Assembly: GCF_039530945.1 (NCBI RefSeq)
Contig: NZ_BAAAPC010000019.1
Coordinates: 1 to 64,000, forward strand
From: Nocardiopsis_C rhodophaea
GTDB lineage: Bacteria; Actinomycetota; Actinomycetes; Streptosporangiales; Streptosporangiaceae
Length of the DNA stretch: 64,000 nt
Direction of reading: 5' to 3'
Shown here: in pieces, positions 8,194 through 16,350 of the stretch
How the letters are laid out: each line of letters begins with the position of its first letter
Position numbering within the stretch: position 1 is the first letter of the stretch
Notes under the pieces: model-generated
What the model was told of the DNA's origin: nothing
The model's input: only the letters and a program-made list of their open reading frames with translations
Database searches by the model: none
Position numbers and translations under genes: made by a program

Positions 8194-9228
8194 ATGTCCA
8201 CGCCCGAGCCGACCGACGACACCGGCAACGACGCGTCGGCGGAGACGGTCACCCTCGCGGAGGACGCGGCCGGGGAGCACGCGGGGAACGACAGCGGACC
8301 GGGCCCCGCGGCGGAGGACGCCCACGGCGGCGCCCCCGCCCCCGAGGATGCGCCGGGCACGGACTCCGCTGACTCCGCCGAAAGCGCGGAGGCCGCCGAG
8401 GCGGCGGACGGCGCTACCGCTGGAGCGAGGCCCGAGCAGGCGGCGTCCGACCGGTTCGCCTTCCTGCCCAGCCCCCTGTTCGTGCTGCTCGTCGGAGTGA
8501 CCGCGCTGGCCGGGTACTTCTCCTGGACCCGCGCCGAGGTCGAGTGGACCGGCGACGCGTCCACCGTCTACCTGCCAGCCGTGTTCATCCTGGGCGGCTG
8601 GATCACCTCACTCGCGGTTCACGAGTACGCCCACGCGCTGCTGGCCTACCGCTTCGGCGACCGGTCCCTGCGCGGCGGCCCCTACCTGCGGCTCAACCCG
8701 TTCCGCTTCCGCGAGCTGTTCGCCGGGCTGCTCATGCCGCTCGTGTTCCTCGTCCTCGGCCCTCTGGGACTGACCGGCCCCGCGCTGTATGTGGACCGCT
8801 CGGCCGTGCCGAGCCGCGGCAAGCGCACACTGATCGCGCTGTCGGGCATCGCCGCCAGTCTGCTGCTCGCCGTCGCCTTCGCCATCGCCGTCCGATCGCT
8901 GGTGCCGCCGGACGCGGTCACCGACAACTGGATGATCGGCGGCCTGATGTTCCTGTGCTATCTGAACCTGACCGCGGCACTGGTCAACCTGCTGCCCATC
9001 CCCGGCACGGACGGATTTGACGCCATCGCGCCCTACCTGCCCGGGGGAGTCGCCCGCCAGGCCCGCGAGGCCGGGCTGTTCGGCGTCATCGCGATCTTCG
9101 CCGTGCTGTGGTTCCCGGAGGCCAACGCGGTCTTCATCAACCTCATGTACGGCCTGTTCCGGCTGGTGGGACTGCCGCAGCTGGACATCGGCTTCGGCCA
9201 GTTCCTGTTCCAGTTCTGGCTGGGCTGA
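8194..9228 (+). CDS. M50 family (site-2-protease-like) membrane metalloprotease
   Basis: 344 aa. The first about 85 residues are an acidic, Ala/Asp/Glu-rich, probably disordered cytoplasmic tail. Membrane segments follow; segment 2 carries AVHEYAHALL (zinc ligands H143 and H147, catalytic E144) and a later one has NLLPIPGTDGFD, the conserved third-ligand Asp region of S2P-like proteases. The family cleaves within membranes, typically releasing anti-sigma factors or other regulators, but this rhomboid-free, PDZ-less short form has no assigned substrate. ATG 8194 has GGGAG upstream. It converges with the DUF6113 gene. Confidence 0.85.
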   Translation: MSTPEPTDDTGNDASAETVTLAEDAAGEHAGNDSGPGPAAEDAHGGAPAPEDAPGTDSADSAESAEAAEAADGATAGARPEQAASDRFAFLPSPLFVLLVGVTALAGYFSWTRAEVEWTGDASTVYLPAVFILGGWITSLAVHEYAHALLAYRFGDRSLRGGPYLRLNPFRFRELFAGLLMPLVFLVLGPLGLTGPALYVDRSAVPSRGKRTLIALSGIAASLLLAVAFAIAVRSLVPPDAVTDNWMIGGLMFLCYLNLTAALVNLLPIPGTDGFDAIAPYLPGGVARQAREAGLFGVIAIFAVLWFPEANAVFINLMYGLFRLVGLPQLDIGFGQFLFQFWLG

Positions 9229-9249
9229 GGCGCGGGCGATACCGTGCGG

Positions 9250-9274
9250 CCGCCCCGCTCTAGGAGCGGGGCGG
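9250..9274. terminator. bidirectional hairpin with a stop codon in its loop
   Basis: CCGCCCCGCTC (9250-9260) pairs perfectly with GAGCGGGGCGG (9264-9274). The 3-nt loop carries part of the stop codon of the minus-strand gene ending at 9260. It separates two convergent genes and should serve both. Confidence 0.7.
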
Positions 9275-9715
9275 GGTGAGCACGACGGCGAGCGCCAGCG
9301 CGGCGAGGCCGCCGTACAGGTAGACGTAGTCGACGGCGGTGGCCGTGAGCACGATGGAGCCGCCGGTGGTGAGGCTGATATAGGCGAAGGCGGCCAGGGT
9401 CCAGCCCACCGCGGGCAGGATGGCGCCCAGCCGCGAGCCCATCCCCCAGCCGGCAGCACGGCAGCCCGCGAACAGCAGGACCAGCACCACCGCGGCCGCG
9501 ATCGCGGCGGCGACCTGTGCCGAGGTCCCGGCCGCCCACAGCCACGACAGCCACCCCGCGGCGAGCCCGCCGACCATGCCCACGACGAATCCTACGACCA
9601 GCAGGACCGTGTGGCCGATAATCGACACGATGAGGTCGGCCGAGGCGGTCCCGGATCCGTGCGGCGGGGCGGGCGCGTCGGACGACTCCGACTCCGGCGA
9701 GATCGAAACAGACAC
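9260..9715 (-). CDS. DUF6113-like four-helix membrane protein
   Basis: 151 aa. After about 25 Ser/Pro/Glu-rich residues there are four hydrophobic segments (roughly 27-52, 62-84, 92-113 and 118-142), i.e. a small integral membrane protein. In actinomycetes a DUF6113 protein of this size lies directly downstream of mshB, as here (41 bp apart, same strand), which is the main basis for the name. No catalytic motif is visible. Start is GTG 9715. Role unknown; perhaps linked to mycothiol or merely a conserved neighbour. Confidence 0.75.
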   Translation of the reverse strand: MSVSISPESESSDAPAPPHGSGTASADLIVSIIGHTVLLVVGFVVGMVGGLAAGWLSWLWAAGTSAQVAAAIAAAVVLVLLFAGCRAAGWGMGSRLGAILPAVGWTLAAFAYISLTTGGSIVLTATAVDYVYLYGGLAALALAVVLTPPRS

Positions 9716-9756
9716 GTGAGCAGCCTATGGGAACCGGCCGGGCACCCGTGGGCGCC

Positions 9757-10617
9757 CTAGGCGAACAGGTCCTTTTCCAGCCCGTCCGGTCCGAGCCTGG
9801 GCGTGGGGCCCCGGAGCAGGGTGAAGTGCTCAACGGCGTCGATCTCCTGGGCGATGCCGTTGGACAGCGCGAACCGGTCGCCGTCGACGGTGATCTGGGT
9901 GGCGTGCGCGCGCATGGCCAGGGCCTTGGCCGCCCAGTAGCGCGAGGCGTCGATGCGGGTGGTGACGAGCCGGTCGGGCGTGCCGGGCCCGATGTCGGCG
10001 GTCGACATCGGCGCGGTGAAGGAACCCGGCTCCCGGTGGAGTCGCGCCACCCACCTTTCGAGGACCGACTGGGGCTGGGCGATCGCGTACAGCTTGCGGG
10101 TCTGCCAGGGCGTACCGGGCAGCGCGCGTTCGGCGGCCTTGCCGAAGGCGCGGACGGCGACGCGGTGGGCCTGGATGTGGTCGGGGTGCCCGTAGCCCCC
10201 GTTGCTGTCGTAGGTGACCATGACGTGCGGCCGAACGTCGCGGATGATGTCGGCGAGGCGGTGCGCGGCCTCCTCGACGTCGGCCTGCCAGAAGCAGTCG
10301 GGGCGCGCGTTGCTCGGGGCTCCCATCATGCCGGAGTCCCTGTAGTGGCCGGGACCGCCGAGGAAGCGGTGATCGCGCACGCCCAGCGCGACGCAGGCCT
10401 TGTCGAGTTCGCCGATGCGGTGCTGGCCCAAGCCGCCCTCGCGGTCGGCGGCCAGGTGTGCCAAATCGTCGGGGATCACCTCGCCCTCGTCCCCGAGTGT
10501 GCAGGTCACCAGGGTCACCTGGGCGCCTTCGGCCGCGTATTTGGCCATGGTCGCTCCGGTGACGATGCTCTCGTCATCGGGGTGGGCGTGCACCAGCAAC
10601 AGTCGACGGTCTGCCAT
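9757..10617 (-). CDS. mshB: mycothiol biosynthesis GlcNAc-inositol deacetylase MshB
   Basis: 286 aa LmbE/PIG-L family zinc deacetylase that removes acetate from N-acetyl-glucosaminyl-inositol, the second main step of mycothiol synthesis. Visible zinc-site motifs: VHAHPDDES (H12, D14, D15) and GYGHPDHIQAHR, with the conserved TYDSNGG before it. Length is normal. No clear Shine-Dalgarno precedes the ATG at 10617, so it may be leaderless or weakly translated. Its presence marks the organism as an actinomycete using mycothiol as its main thiol. Confidence 0.93.
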   Translation of the reverse strand: MADRRLLLVHAHPDDESIVTGATMAKYAAEGAQVTLVTCTLGDEGEVIPDDLAHLAADREGGLGQHRIGELDKACVALGVRDHRFLGGPGHYRDSGMMGAPSNARPDCFWQADVEEAAHRLADIIRDVRPHVMVTYDSNGGYGHPDHIQAHRVAVRAFGKAAERALPGTPWQTRKLYAIAQPQSVLERWVARLHREPGSFTAPMSTADIGPGTPDRLVTTRIDASRYWAAKALAMRAHATQITVDGDRFALSNGIAQEIDAVEHFTLLRGPTPRLGPDGLEKDLFA

Positions 10618-10740
10618 GACACGCGACGATACCGGGAAACGGCCCTCACGCGCTCATTAGACGTTCGGTGCCGCCGGGTCGCGGCGGCGCACCGATGCCC
10701 GAAGGACGTCGTGCGACTCAGATGCGGAACAATCGACACC

Positions 10741-12900
10741 ATGAGCTTTCCTCGGCAACAGGCCCGGACCCAGCGGTTCACCCTGGGCGTCCCGCGGGCA
10801 TTCCAGATCTCTCCGGACGGCCGACGCGTGGCGTTCCTCCGTAGCAGGCACGGGACCGACCCCGCCGCCTGCCTGTGGATGCTGGAGCTGGAGAGCGGCC
10901 GCGAATGGGTGGTCGCCGACCCGCGCGCGATGGGCGCCGACGACGAGGACCTGCCGCCCGAGGAGCGGGCGCGGCGCGAACGGCTCCGCGAGACCGGCGG
11001 GGGGATCGTCTCCTACACGGTCGATGACGCCTTCACCCGCGCGGCGTTCACCCTGTCCGGCCGTCTCTACTACGCAGACCTGGTGGGTGACGCCACCCAG
11101 CCGCGGGAGCTGCCGGCCACCGGCTCGGTCGTGGCGCCGATGATCTGCCCGCGCGGCGACCGGGTGGCCTACGTCAGCGCCGGTGCCGTGCGGCTCATCG
11201 ACATCAACAGCGGCAAGGACCGCGCGGTCGCGGAGCCCGACGCGCCGAACGTGACCTGGGGGCTGGCCGAGTTCATCGCCGCCGAGGAGATGGGCCGCTA
11301 CCGCGGCATGTGGTGGTCTCCGGACGGCGCGGCCCTGCTGGCGACGCGGGTGGACGACACCCGGGTCACCCGCTGGCACATCGCGGATCCTGCCAACCCC
11401 GCGGCGGAGCCGCAGGTCATCGCCTACCCGCCGGCGGGGTCGGCCAACGCCGACGTTCGCTTGGCGGTGTTCCAGGCCGACGGCGTGGAACCGCAGTGGG
11501 TGGAGTGGGACCGCGAGGCACTCCCCTACCTGGTGCGGGCCGGGTGGACGACGGGCCCCGACGGCAACCCGACCGTGGTGTTCAGCGCGCAGAGCCGCGA
11601 CCAGCGCACCCTGACCCTGTTCAGCGCGGACCCGGCCACCGGACTCACCTTCGAGCTGCGGAGCGAGACCGATGACGTGTGGGTGGAGATCATGCCGGGG
11701 GTCCCGGACTTCACCAAGGACGGCGAGCTGGTGTGGATCGGCCGCGAGCCGGGAGGGGATCAGCGCCGCCTGTACGTCGGCGACCGCGTGGTGGGCCCGG
11801 ACGGCGTCTATCTGCGCGCGGTGGTCGATGTCGACGGTCGGCGCGTGCTGTGCTCGGGTTCGCCGGAGAGCCGGCCCGAGGAGATCGGTCTGTGGCTGGT
11901 CGATCTGCAGGAGGGCGGGGTCGCCCCGATGGAGTTCCCCGGAGCGGGCGGGGGCGGTGTGCACTCCGGAACGATGCGCGGCGACACGCTGGTGCTGCAC
12001 CGCCGTGACCTGGAGACCGACGGGGTGCGCACGGTCGTCGTCCGTAATGCCTCCTCTGTGACGCGGCAGCAGGTCACCGCGGTGGAGAGCCTGGCCGAGC
12101 GGCCGGAGGTGCCGACGCCGAACGTGCGCCTGTCGGTCGGGCCGACGGGCGGGGTGCCCACCGCGTTGGTCCTGCCGTCCTGGTACGAGGAGGGGTCCGG
12201 CACGAAGTTGCCGGTACTGATGGATCCCTACGGCGGTCCGCACGCGCAGCGGGTCATGGGCGCCCGTGCGGCCTACCTCACCTCGCAGTGGTTCGCGGAG
12301 CAGGGGTTCGCGGTGCTGATCGCCGACGGCCGCGGCACCCCGGGGATCAGCGTGCCCTGGGAGCAGGCTGTGCGCGGCGATCTGGCCACTCCGGTGCTGG
12401 AGGACCAGGTGGCCGCGCTGCGGGACGCCGCGGAACACTACGGCTGCTTGGACCTGGAGCGGGTCGCGATCCGCGGCTGGTCGTTCGGCGGCTACCTGGC
12501 GGCGCTGGCCGTGCTGCGGCGGCCCGATGCGTTCCACGCGGCGGTGGCGGGGGCGCCGGTGATCGACTGGCGGCTGTACGACACCCACTACACCGAGCGC
12601 TATCTGGGCGCGCCCGACGCGGAGGAGGAGGCCTACGCCCGCAGCTCGCTGCTGGACGACGCGCCGGGGCTGCGCCGCCCACTGATGCTCATCCATGGGC
12701 TGGCCGACGACAACGTCGTCTTCGCCCACTCCCAGCGGCTCTCCACAGCGCTGCTGGCGGCGGGGCGGCCGCACACGGTGCTGCCGCTGTCGGGCATCAC
12801 GCACATGCCGTCGGAGGAGGCCACGGCGGAGAACCTGCTCCTGCTGCAAGTGGAATTCGTCAAGGACGCGCTCGGCGACGGCCGGGCCACGGGGTCGTAG
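10741..12900 (+). CDS. S9 family peptidase (dipeptidyl-peptidase IV / prolyl oligopeptidase type)
   Basis: 719 aa. The N-terminal about 430 residues form a beta-propeller-like region with repeated short strands (FQISPDGRRVAFLRS; WWSPDGAALLATRVDD). The C-terminal alpha/beta hydrolase has the full triad: GWSFGGYLA with S581, HGLADDNVVF with D656, and SGITHMP with H688. The order Ser-Asp-His and YGGPHAQRV fit the DPP IV branch, which releases X-Pro dipeptides. The propeller also carries AEEMGRYRG, matching the double-Glu motif of DPP IV that anchors the substrate amino terminus. ATG 10741 is chosen because the open frame upstream is the shadow of mshB. No signal peptide, so cytoplasmic. Confidence 0.9.
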   Translation: MSFPRQQARTQRFTLGVPRAFQISPDGRRVAFLRSRHGTDPAACLWMLELESGREWVVADPRAMGADDEDLPPEERARRERLRETGGGIVSYTVDDAFTRAAFTLSGRLYYADLVGDATQPRELPATGSVVAPMICPRGDRVAYVSAGAVRLIDINSGKDRAVAEPDAPNVTWGLAEFIAAEEMGRYRGMWWSPDGAALLATRVDDTRVTRWHIADPANPAAEPQVIAYPPAGSANADVRLAVFQADGVEPQWVEWDREALPYLVRAGWTTGPDGNPTVVFSAQSRDQRTLTLFSADPATGLTFELRSETDDVWVEIMPGVPDFTKDGELVWIGREPGGDQRRLYVGDRVVGPDGVYLRAVVDVDGRRVLCSGSPESRPEEIGLWLVDLQEGGVAPMEFPGAGGGGVHSGTMRGDTLVLHRRDLETDGVRTVVVRNASSVTRQQVTAVESLAERPEVPTPNVRLSVGPTGGVPTALVLPSWYEEGSGTKLPVLMDPYGGPHAQRVMGARAAYLTSQWFAEQGFAVLIADGRGTPGISVPWEQAVRGDLATPVLEDQVAALRDAAEHYGCLDLERVAIRGWSFGGYLAALAVLRRPDAFHAAVAGAPVIDWRLYDTHYTERYLGAPDAEEEAYARSSLLDDAPGLRRPLMLIHGLADDNVVFAHSQRLSTALLAAGRPHTVLPLSGITHMPSEEATAENLLLLQVEFVKDALGDGRATGS

Positions 12901-12939
12901 CGGCCGCCTCGGGCGGCGACATAAGCGCCATAGATAGAT

Positions 12940-12967
12940 CGAGGGGCGTCGGAGACGGCGCCCCTCG
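12940..12967 (+). terminator. hairpin after the S9 peptidase gene
   Basis: CGAGGGGCG at 12940-12948 pairs perfectly with CGCCCCTCG at 12959-12967, 10-nt loop, 40 bp past the stop codon. A short T/G-rich stretch follows. Confidence 0.65.
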
Positions 12968-13176
12968 TGTGCTGTCCGAGTTGGGCCGCTCCCCACGGGG
13001 TGGCCCAGCCTCGACACTGCGCGCGTGAAAGCCGGTGAGAAACGACCGAACGCTCACTCGGGTCAAAGAATATTGCCAGATCGTACAAATCGGAGTAAAC
13101 GTCGTATGATCCTACAATGCAAGGGGAGCTCCAAATTTTGACCACATCCGGTCAATGCACATGCCCAGAAAAATAG

Positions 13177-13205
13177 ATAACCTACTTTTCAGTAGGTTAT
13201 TTTCC
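13177..13205. terminator. AT-rich intrinsic-terminator-like hairpin with no adjacent gene
   Basis: ATAACCTACT (13177-13186) pairs perfectly with AGTAGGTTAT (13191-13200) across a TTTC loop; TTT follows on plus and AAAAA precedes, so it could work both ways. The composition is unlike every other hairpin here, and it is about 275 bp from the nearest stop codon. Confidence 0.55.
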
Positions 13206-13507
13206 CGACGGCAAGCCCCGGATCCACGTCGGATTTCGGCCGCACCCCACCGCCCCCGCCAGCCCCGCCGATGACATCAAAGCCGCCGAATATCGACATG
13301 AAATGATATCTCGGACTCGCCAAAACTCTGTCGCGGTTGCATGGCATGTCCTAGGGTGCGAATTGGTTACCGACCAGTCGGTGAACGCGCGTCGACGGTT
13401 TTCCCCCAACCAGGGTGTCCAGCCGCGCCCAGGGCTTCCTCGTTGAGTCCCCGCTCATTAACGAGGACACCGCCCCTTCGTCTTTCCCCAAGGAAAAGGA
13501 CAGGACA

Positions 13508-14677
13508 TTGCGGAAGTCCCCGACATTCCGAGTGCTGGGCGGCGGCGCCATGGCGCTCGGCCTCGTCGCCGTAGGTACCACCATCGCCACCGCCTCCGGC
13601 GGCACCGAGATCTCCCCGGTCTCCTCCGGCGGTGCCGACACCGCCGCCACCGCCGACGACCAGCTCACCGCGCTCCAGCGGGACCTGGGCCTGACCAGCG
13701 AAGAGGCCACCCGCCTGCTCGACACGCAGGCCGAGGCCCGCAAGCTCGACAGCGAGCTGCGCACCAAGCTCGGCGACGACTTCGGCGGCAGCCGCTTCGA
13801 CATCGACAGCGGCGAGCTCACCGTCGCGGTGACCGACAAGGCCGCGGTCGACACGGTCGAGAAGGCCGGTGCCACGCCACAAGTCGTCACCTACGGGATG
13901 AGCGGCCTCGAAAAGATCGTCGACGACCTCAACGAGGAACGCGTCTCCCTCTCCGACGGCGTCACCGGCTGGTACCCCAGCGCGACAGACGACGCCGTGG
14001 TCGTCACGGTCCTGAAGGGCAGGAAGGCCGCCGCCGAGAAGCTCATCGCGGGCGCCGGGGTCCAGGCCGATGCCGTGACCGTCGAGGAGACCACCGACAA
14101 GCCGCGCACGTACGCCGACAGCTTCGGCGGTGACGCCTACATCATCAACGGCAGCGGGCGCTGCTCCATTGGCTTCGCCGTCGAGGGCGGCTTCGCGACC
14201 GCCGGCCACTGCGGCGCCAAGGGCACGCCGGTCGCCGCGCAGAGCGGTGGCGGCACCGGCACGGTCGCCGAGTCCTACTTCCCCGGACGCGACATGGGCT
14301 ACGTCGCGACCGACGCCAACTGGACGCCGACCGGCTTCGTGAACGATTACAACGGCGGGGCCGTCAGCGTCGCCGGTTCCCAGGAGGCGCCCTCGGGCTC
14401 CTCGGTCTGCCGGTCGGGGTCGACCACCGGCTGGCACTGCGGCACCATCGGCGCCAAGAACCAGACCGTCGTCTACCCCGAGGGCCAGGTCGCGGGCCTG
14501 ACCCAAACCGACGTCTGCGCCGAGCCGGGCGACTCCGGCGGCTCCTGGATCAGCGCCGACCAGGCCCAGGGCGTCACCTCCGGCGGATCGGGCGACTGCA
14601 CGTCCGGCGGCGTCACCTTCTTCCAGCCGCTCAACCCGATCCTGCGGGAGTGGAACCTCACCCTCAGCACGAGCTGA
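13508..14677 (+). CDS. secreted alpha-lytic/streptogrisin-type serine protease (S1 family), first of a tandem pair
   Basis: 389 aa preproenzyme. Start is taken as TTG 13508: AAGGAAAAGGA lies just upstream and the product begins with a proper signal peptide (basic LRKSPTFR, hydrophobic core, cleavage near ATASG at 30). A pro-domain of alpha-lytic protease type (about residues 50-200, with SRFDIDSGELTVAVTD) precedes the mature chain near 205. Triad: TAGHCG (H234), PGRDMG (D262), PGDSGG (S343). Six cysteines pair in the usual C-GHC, C-WHC and C-C pattern. A secreted general protease; specificity pocket not deduced. An ATG at 13415 in frame is possible but lacks a ribosome site. Confidence 0.88.
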   Translation: MRKSPTFRVLGGGAMALGLVAVGTTIATASGGTEISPVSSGGADTAATADDQLTALQRDLGLTSEEATRLLDTQAEARKLDSELRTKLGDDFGGSRFDIDSGELTVAVTDKAAVDTVEKAGATPQVVTYGMSGLEKIVDDLNEERVSLSDGVTGWYPSATDDAVVVTVLKGRKAAAEKLIAGAGVQADAVTVEETTDKPRTYADSFGGDAYIINGSGRCSIGFAVEGGFATAGHCGAKGTPVAAQSGGGTGTVAESYFPGRDMGYVATDANWTPTGFVNDYNGGAVSVAGSQEAPSGSSVCRSGSTTGWHCGTIGAKNQTVVYPEGQVAGLTQTDVCAEPGDSGGSWISADQAQGVTSGGSGDCTSGGVTFFQPLNPILREWNLTLSTS

Positions 14678-14910
14678 CCTCCGACCCCCGGGACCTCACC
14701 AGTGGAGGTACCGGGAACTCGCGCAGCCGAGTGTCCGCGGTTGCACGAGGCCGGTCGGCGCCCCCCACATGTCCATCCCCAGGCGCCGACCGGCACTCCC
14801 CCAACCATCCCCCGACTCCCGACCGAACCGACGTCCGTGCGGGTCCCCTCCCCGGGGCATCGGCGCCCCCGGGCGGGCTCCCCCCATCCCCCGATCACGG
14901 AGCCGACAAC

Positions 14911-16098
14911 ATGCAAAAGTCCATAGTGTCCCGACGGAAAACGCCGTTCCTGGCGGCCCTGAGTACCGGTGTCCTCGCGCTCGGCCTGGCCGGAACAGCG
15001 GCGCCCGGTACCGCGGCCGCGGCCCAGGGCGCACCCGCCGATCCCCCGCGTCTCTCCCCCGACCACTTGCAGGCACTCCACCGCGATCTCGGAATCGACC
15101 CTCAGGAGGCCGCCACGCTGTACCGGCAGACGGACCTGGCCCGGACCCTGGAATCCCGCGCCCGCGACGTCGCAGGCGCGGCGTTCGGCGGCGCCGTCTT
15201 CGACATCGAGAGCGGCGAGCTCACCGTCGCCGTGACCGACCGCGCGACGGCCGACGCCGTTGACGACCTCGGCGTCGCGACCGAAGTCGTGGAGCACAGC
15301 GAAGAGGAGCTGAACGATGTCATCGACGGTCTCAACAACGTCGACGGCGGCGCAGACAACAGCGTGACCGGCTGGTACCTGGACCCCAAGGCCAATGCGG
15401 TGGTCGTGACCGTCCTCGAAGGCGGTCAGGCAGCGGCGGCGGACCTCATCGCCCAGGCCGGGGTGGACGCCGACGCGGTGACGATCGACGAGGAGGCCGA
15501 CCGGCCGCGCCTCTACGCCGACACCGCCATCCACGGCGGAAACCCGTACTACTCCCAACACACCGAGCGCACCTCCATCTGCTCGGTCGGCTTCGGTGTC
15601 AAGGGCGGCTACGTCACCGCCGGACACTGCGGGGAACGCGGGAACGGCGCCTTCCAGGACACCGACCTGACCACGCGGTACGGGGAGGTCGCGGACGCCG
15701 ACTTCCCCGGCAGCGACATGGGGTGGGTGAAGACCACGGACCGCTGGACCACCACCCGCCACGTGAACGACCATAACGGCGGGGTCGTGACGGTCGCGGG
15801 CGCGGAGGAGGTCCCGGTGGGCGCGGCGGTCTGCAGATCCGGCCAGACCACCGGCTGGCACTGCGGCACGATTGTCGCCAAGAACCAGACCATATATATC
15901 CCCGTCACCGTCCACGGCCTGACCCGCACCACCGTCTGCGCGGAACCCGGCGACTCGGGCGGGCCCTATCTGGCCGGCGACCAGGCCCAAGGCGTGACCT
16001 CGGGCGGGTCCGGCAACTGCACGAGCGGTGGGACCACCTACTTCCAGCCGCTTCGGCCGATCATCGAAAAGTACGACCTGACCCTGCTCACCTCATGA
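14911..16098 (+). CDS. secreted alpha-lytic/streptogrisin-type serine protease, second of a tandem pair
   Basis: 395 aa from ATG 14911, preceded by CGGAG at good spacing. Signal peptide to about residue 36 (ALGLAGTAAPGTAAAA), pro-domain about 45-200 (AVFDIESGELTVAVTD, nearly the same as in the upstream gene), then mature enzyme with TAGHCG (H239), PGSDMG (D269) and PGDSGG (S349). Clearly a paralogue of the 13508 gene, arranged head to tail, with divergent leader and N-terminus of the mature chain (an insert NPYYSQHTERTS before the first Cys). The 230-bp spacer suggests separate promoters. Confidence 0.9.
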   Translation: MQKSIVSRRKTPFLAALSTGVLALGLAGTAAPGTAAAAQGAPADPPRLSPDHLQALHRDLGIDPQEAATLYRQTDLARTLESRARDVAGAAFGGAVFDIESGELTVAVTDRATADAVDDLGVATEVVEHSEEELNDVIDGLNNVDGGADNSVTGWYLDPKANAVVVTVLEGGQAAAADLIAQAGVDADAVTIDEEADRPRLYADTAIHGGNPYYSQHTERTSICSVGFGVKGGYVTAGHCGERGNGAFQDTDLTTRYGEVADADFPGSDMGWVKTTDRWTTTRHVNDHNGGVVTVAGAEEVPVGAAVCRSGQTTGWHCGTIVAKNQTIYIPVTVHGLTRTTVCAEPGDSGGPYLAGDQAQGVTSGGSGNCTSGGTTYFQPLRPIIEKYDLTLLTS

Positions 16099-16158
16099 GC
16101 GCGTCCGGGACCATCCCACCCGCGCCTACCCGCTGACCCTTTCTCCGATCCCCCACGC

Positions 16159-16193
16159 CCGGGCCCCGTGCGACCGTCCCGCACGGGGCCCGG
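16159..16193 (+). terminator. long perfect hairpin after the second protease
   Basis: A 14-bp perfect stem (16159-16172 with 16180-16193; core GGGCCCCGTGCG) and 7-nt loop, 60 bp past the stop codon. No T-run. Confidence 0.7.
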
Positions 16194-16350
16194 TGCCGTC
16201 CGGATGCCTTCCCGGTCGCGCCGCGGCGCGTTCCTTCGGCGCGTTTCCTCGTCTCACACTCTGGGAATCTGGTCTCGCATTTCAATCCCTCGCCCTATCA
16301 TGATCCGGACACAAGCCCGAAAACGGGGACGAATAGGAGGTGCGCCCGTC

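Larger units (their letters stand above)
12901..13507. other. 607-bp gene-free region with two hairpins and an AT-rich patch
   Basis: Between the S9 peptidase and the first S1 protease. It holds a GC hairpin at 12940-12967, a clearly AT-richer stretch at about 13060-13210 with a second hairpin at 13177-13200, and the protease promoter/leader. TATGAT (13105) and TACAAT (13113) resemble -10 boxes but no good -35 is placed upstream. No convincing gene on either strand. Confidence 0.5.

Noticed and set aside
9727..10740. 338-codon upstream extension of the S9 peptidase frame
   Set aside because: Antisense of mshB; the peptidase clearly begins at 10741 with a normal N-terminus.
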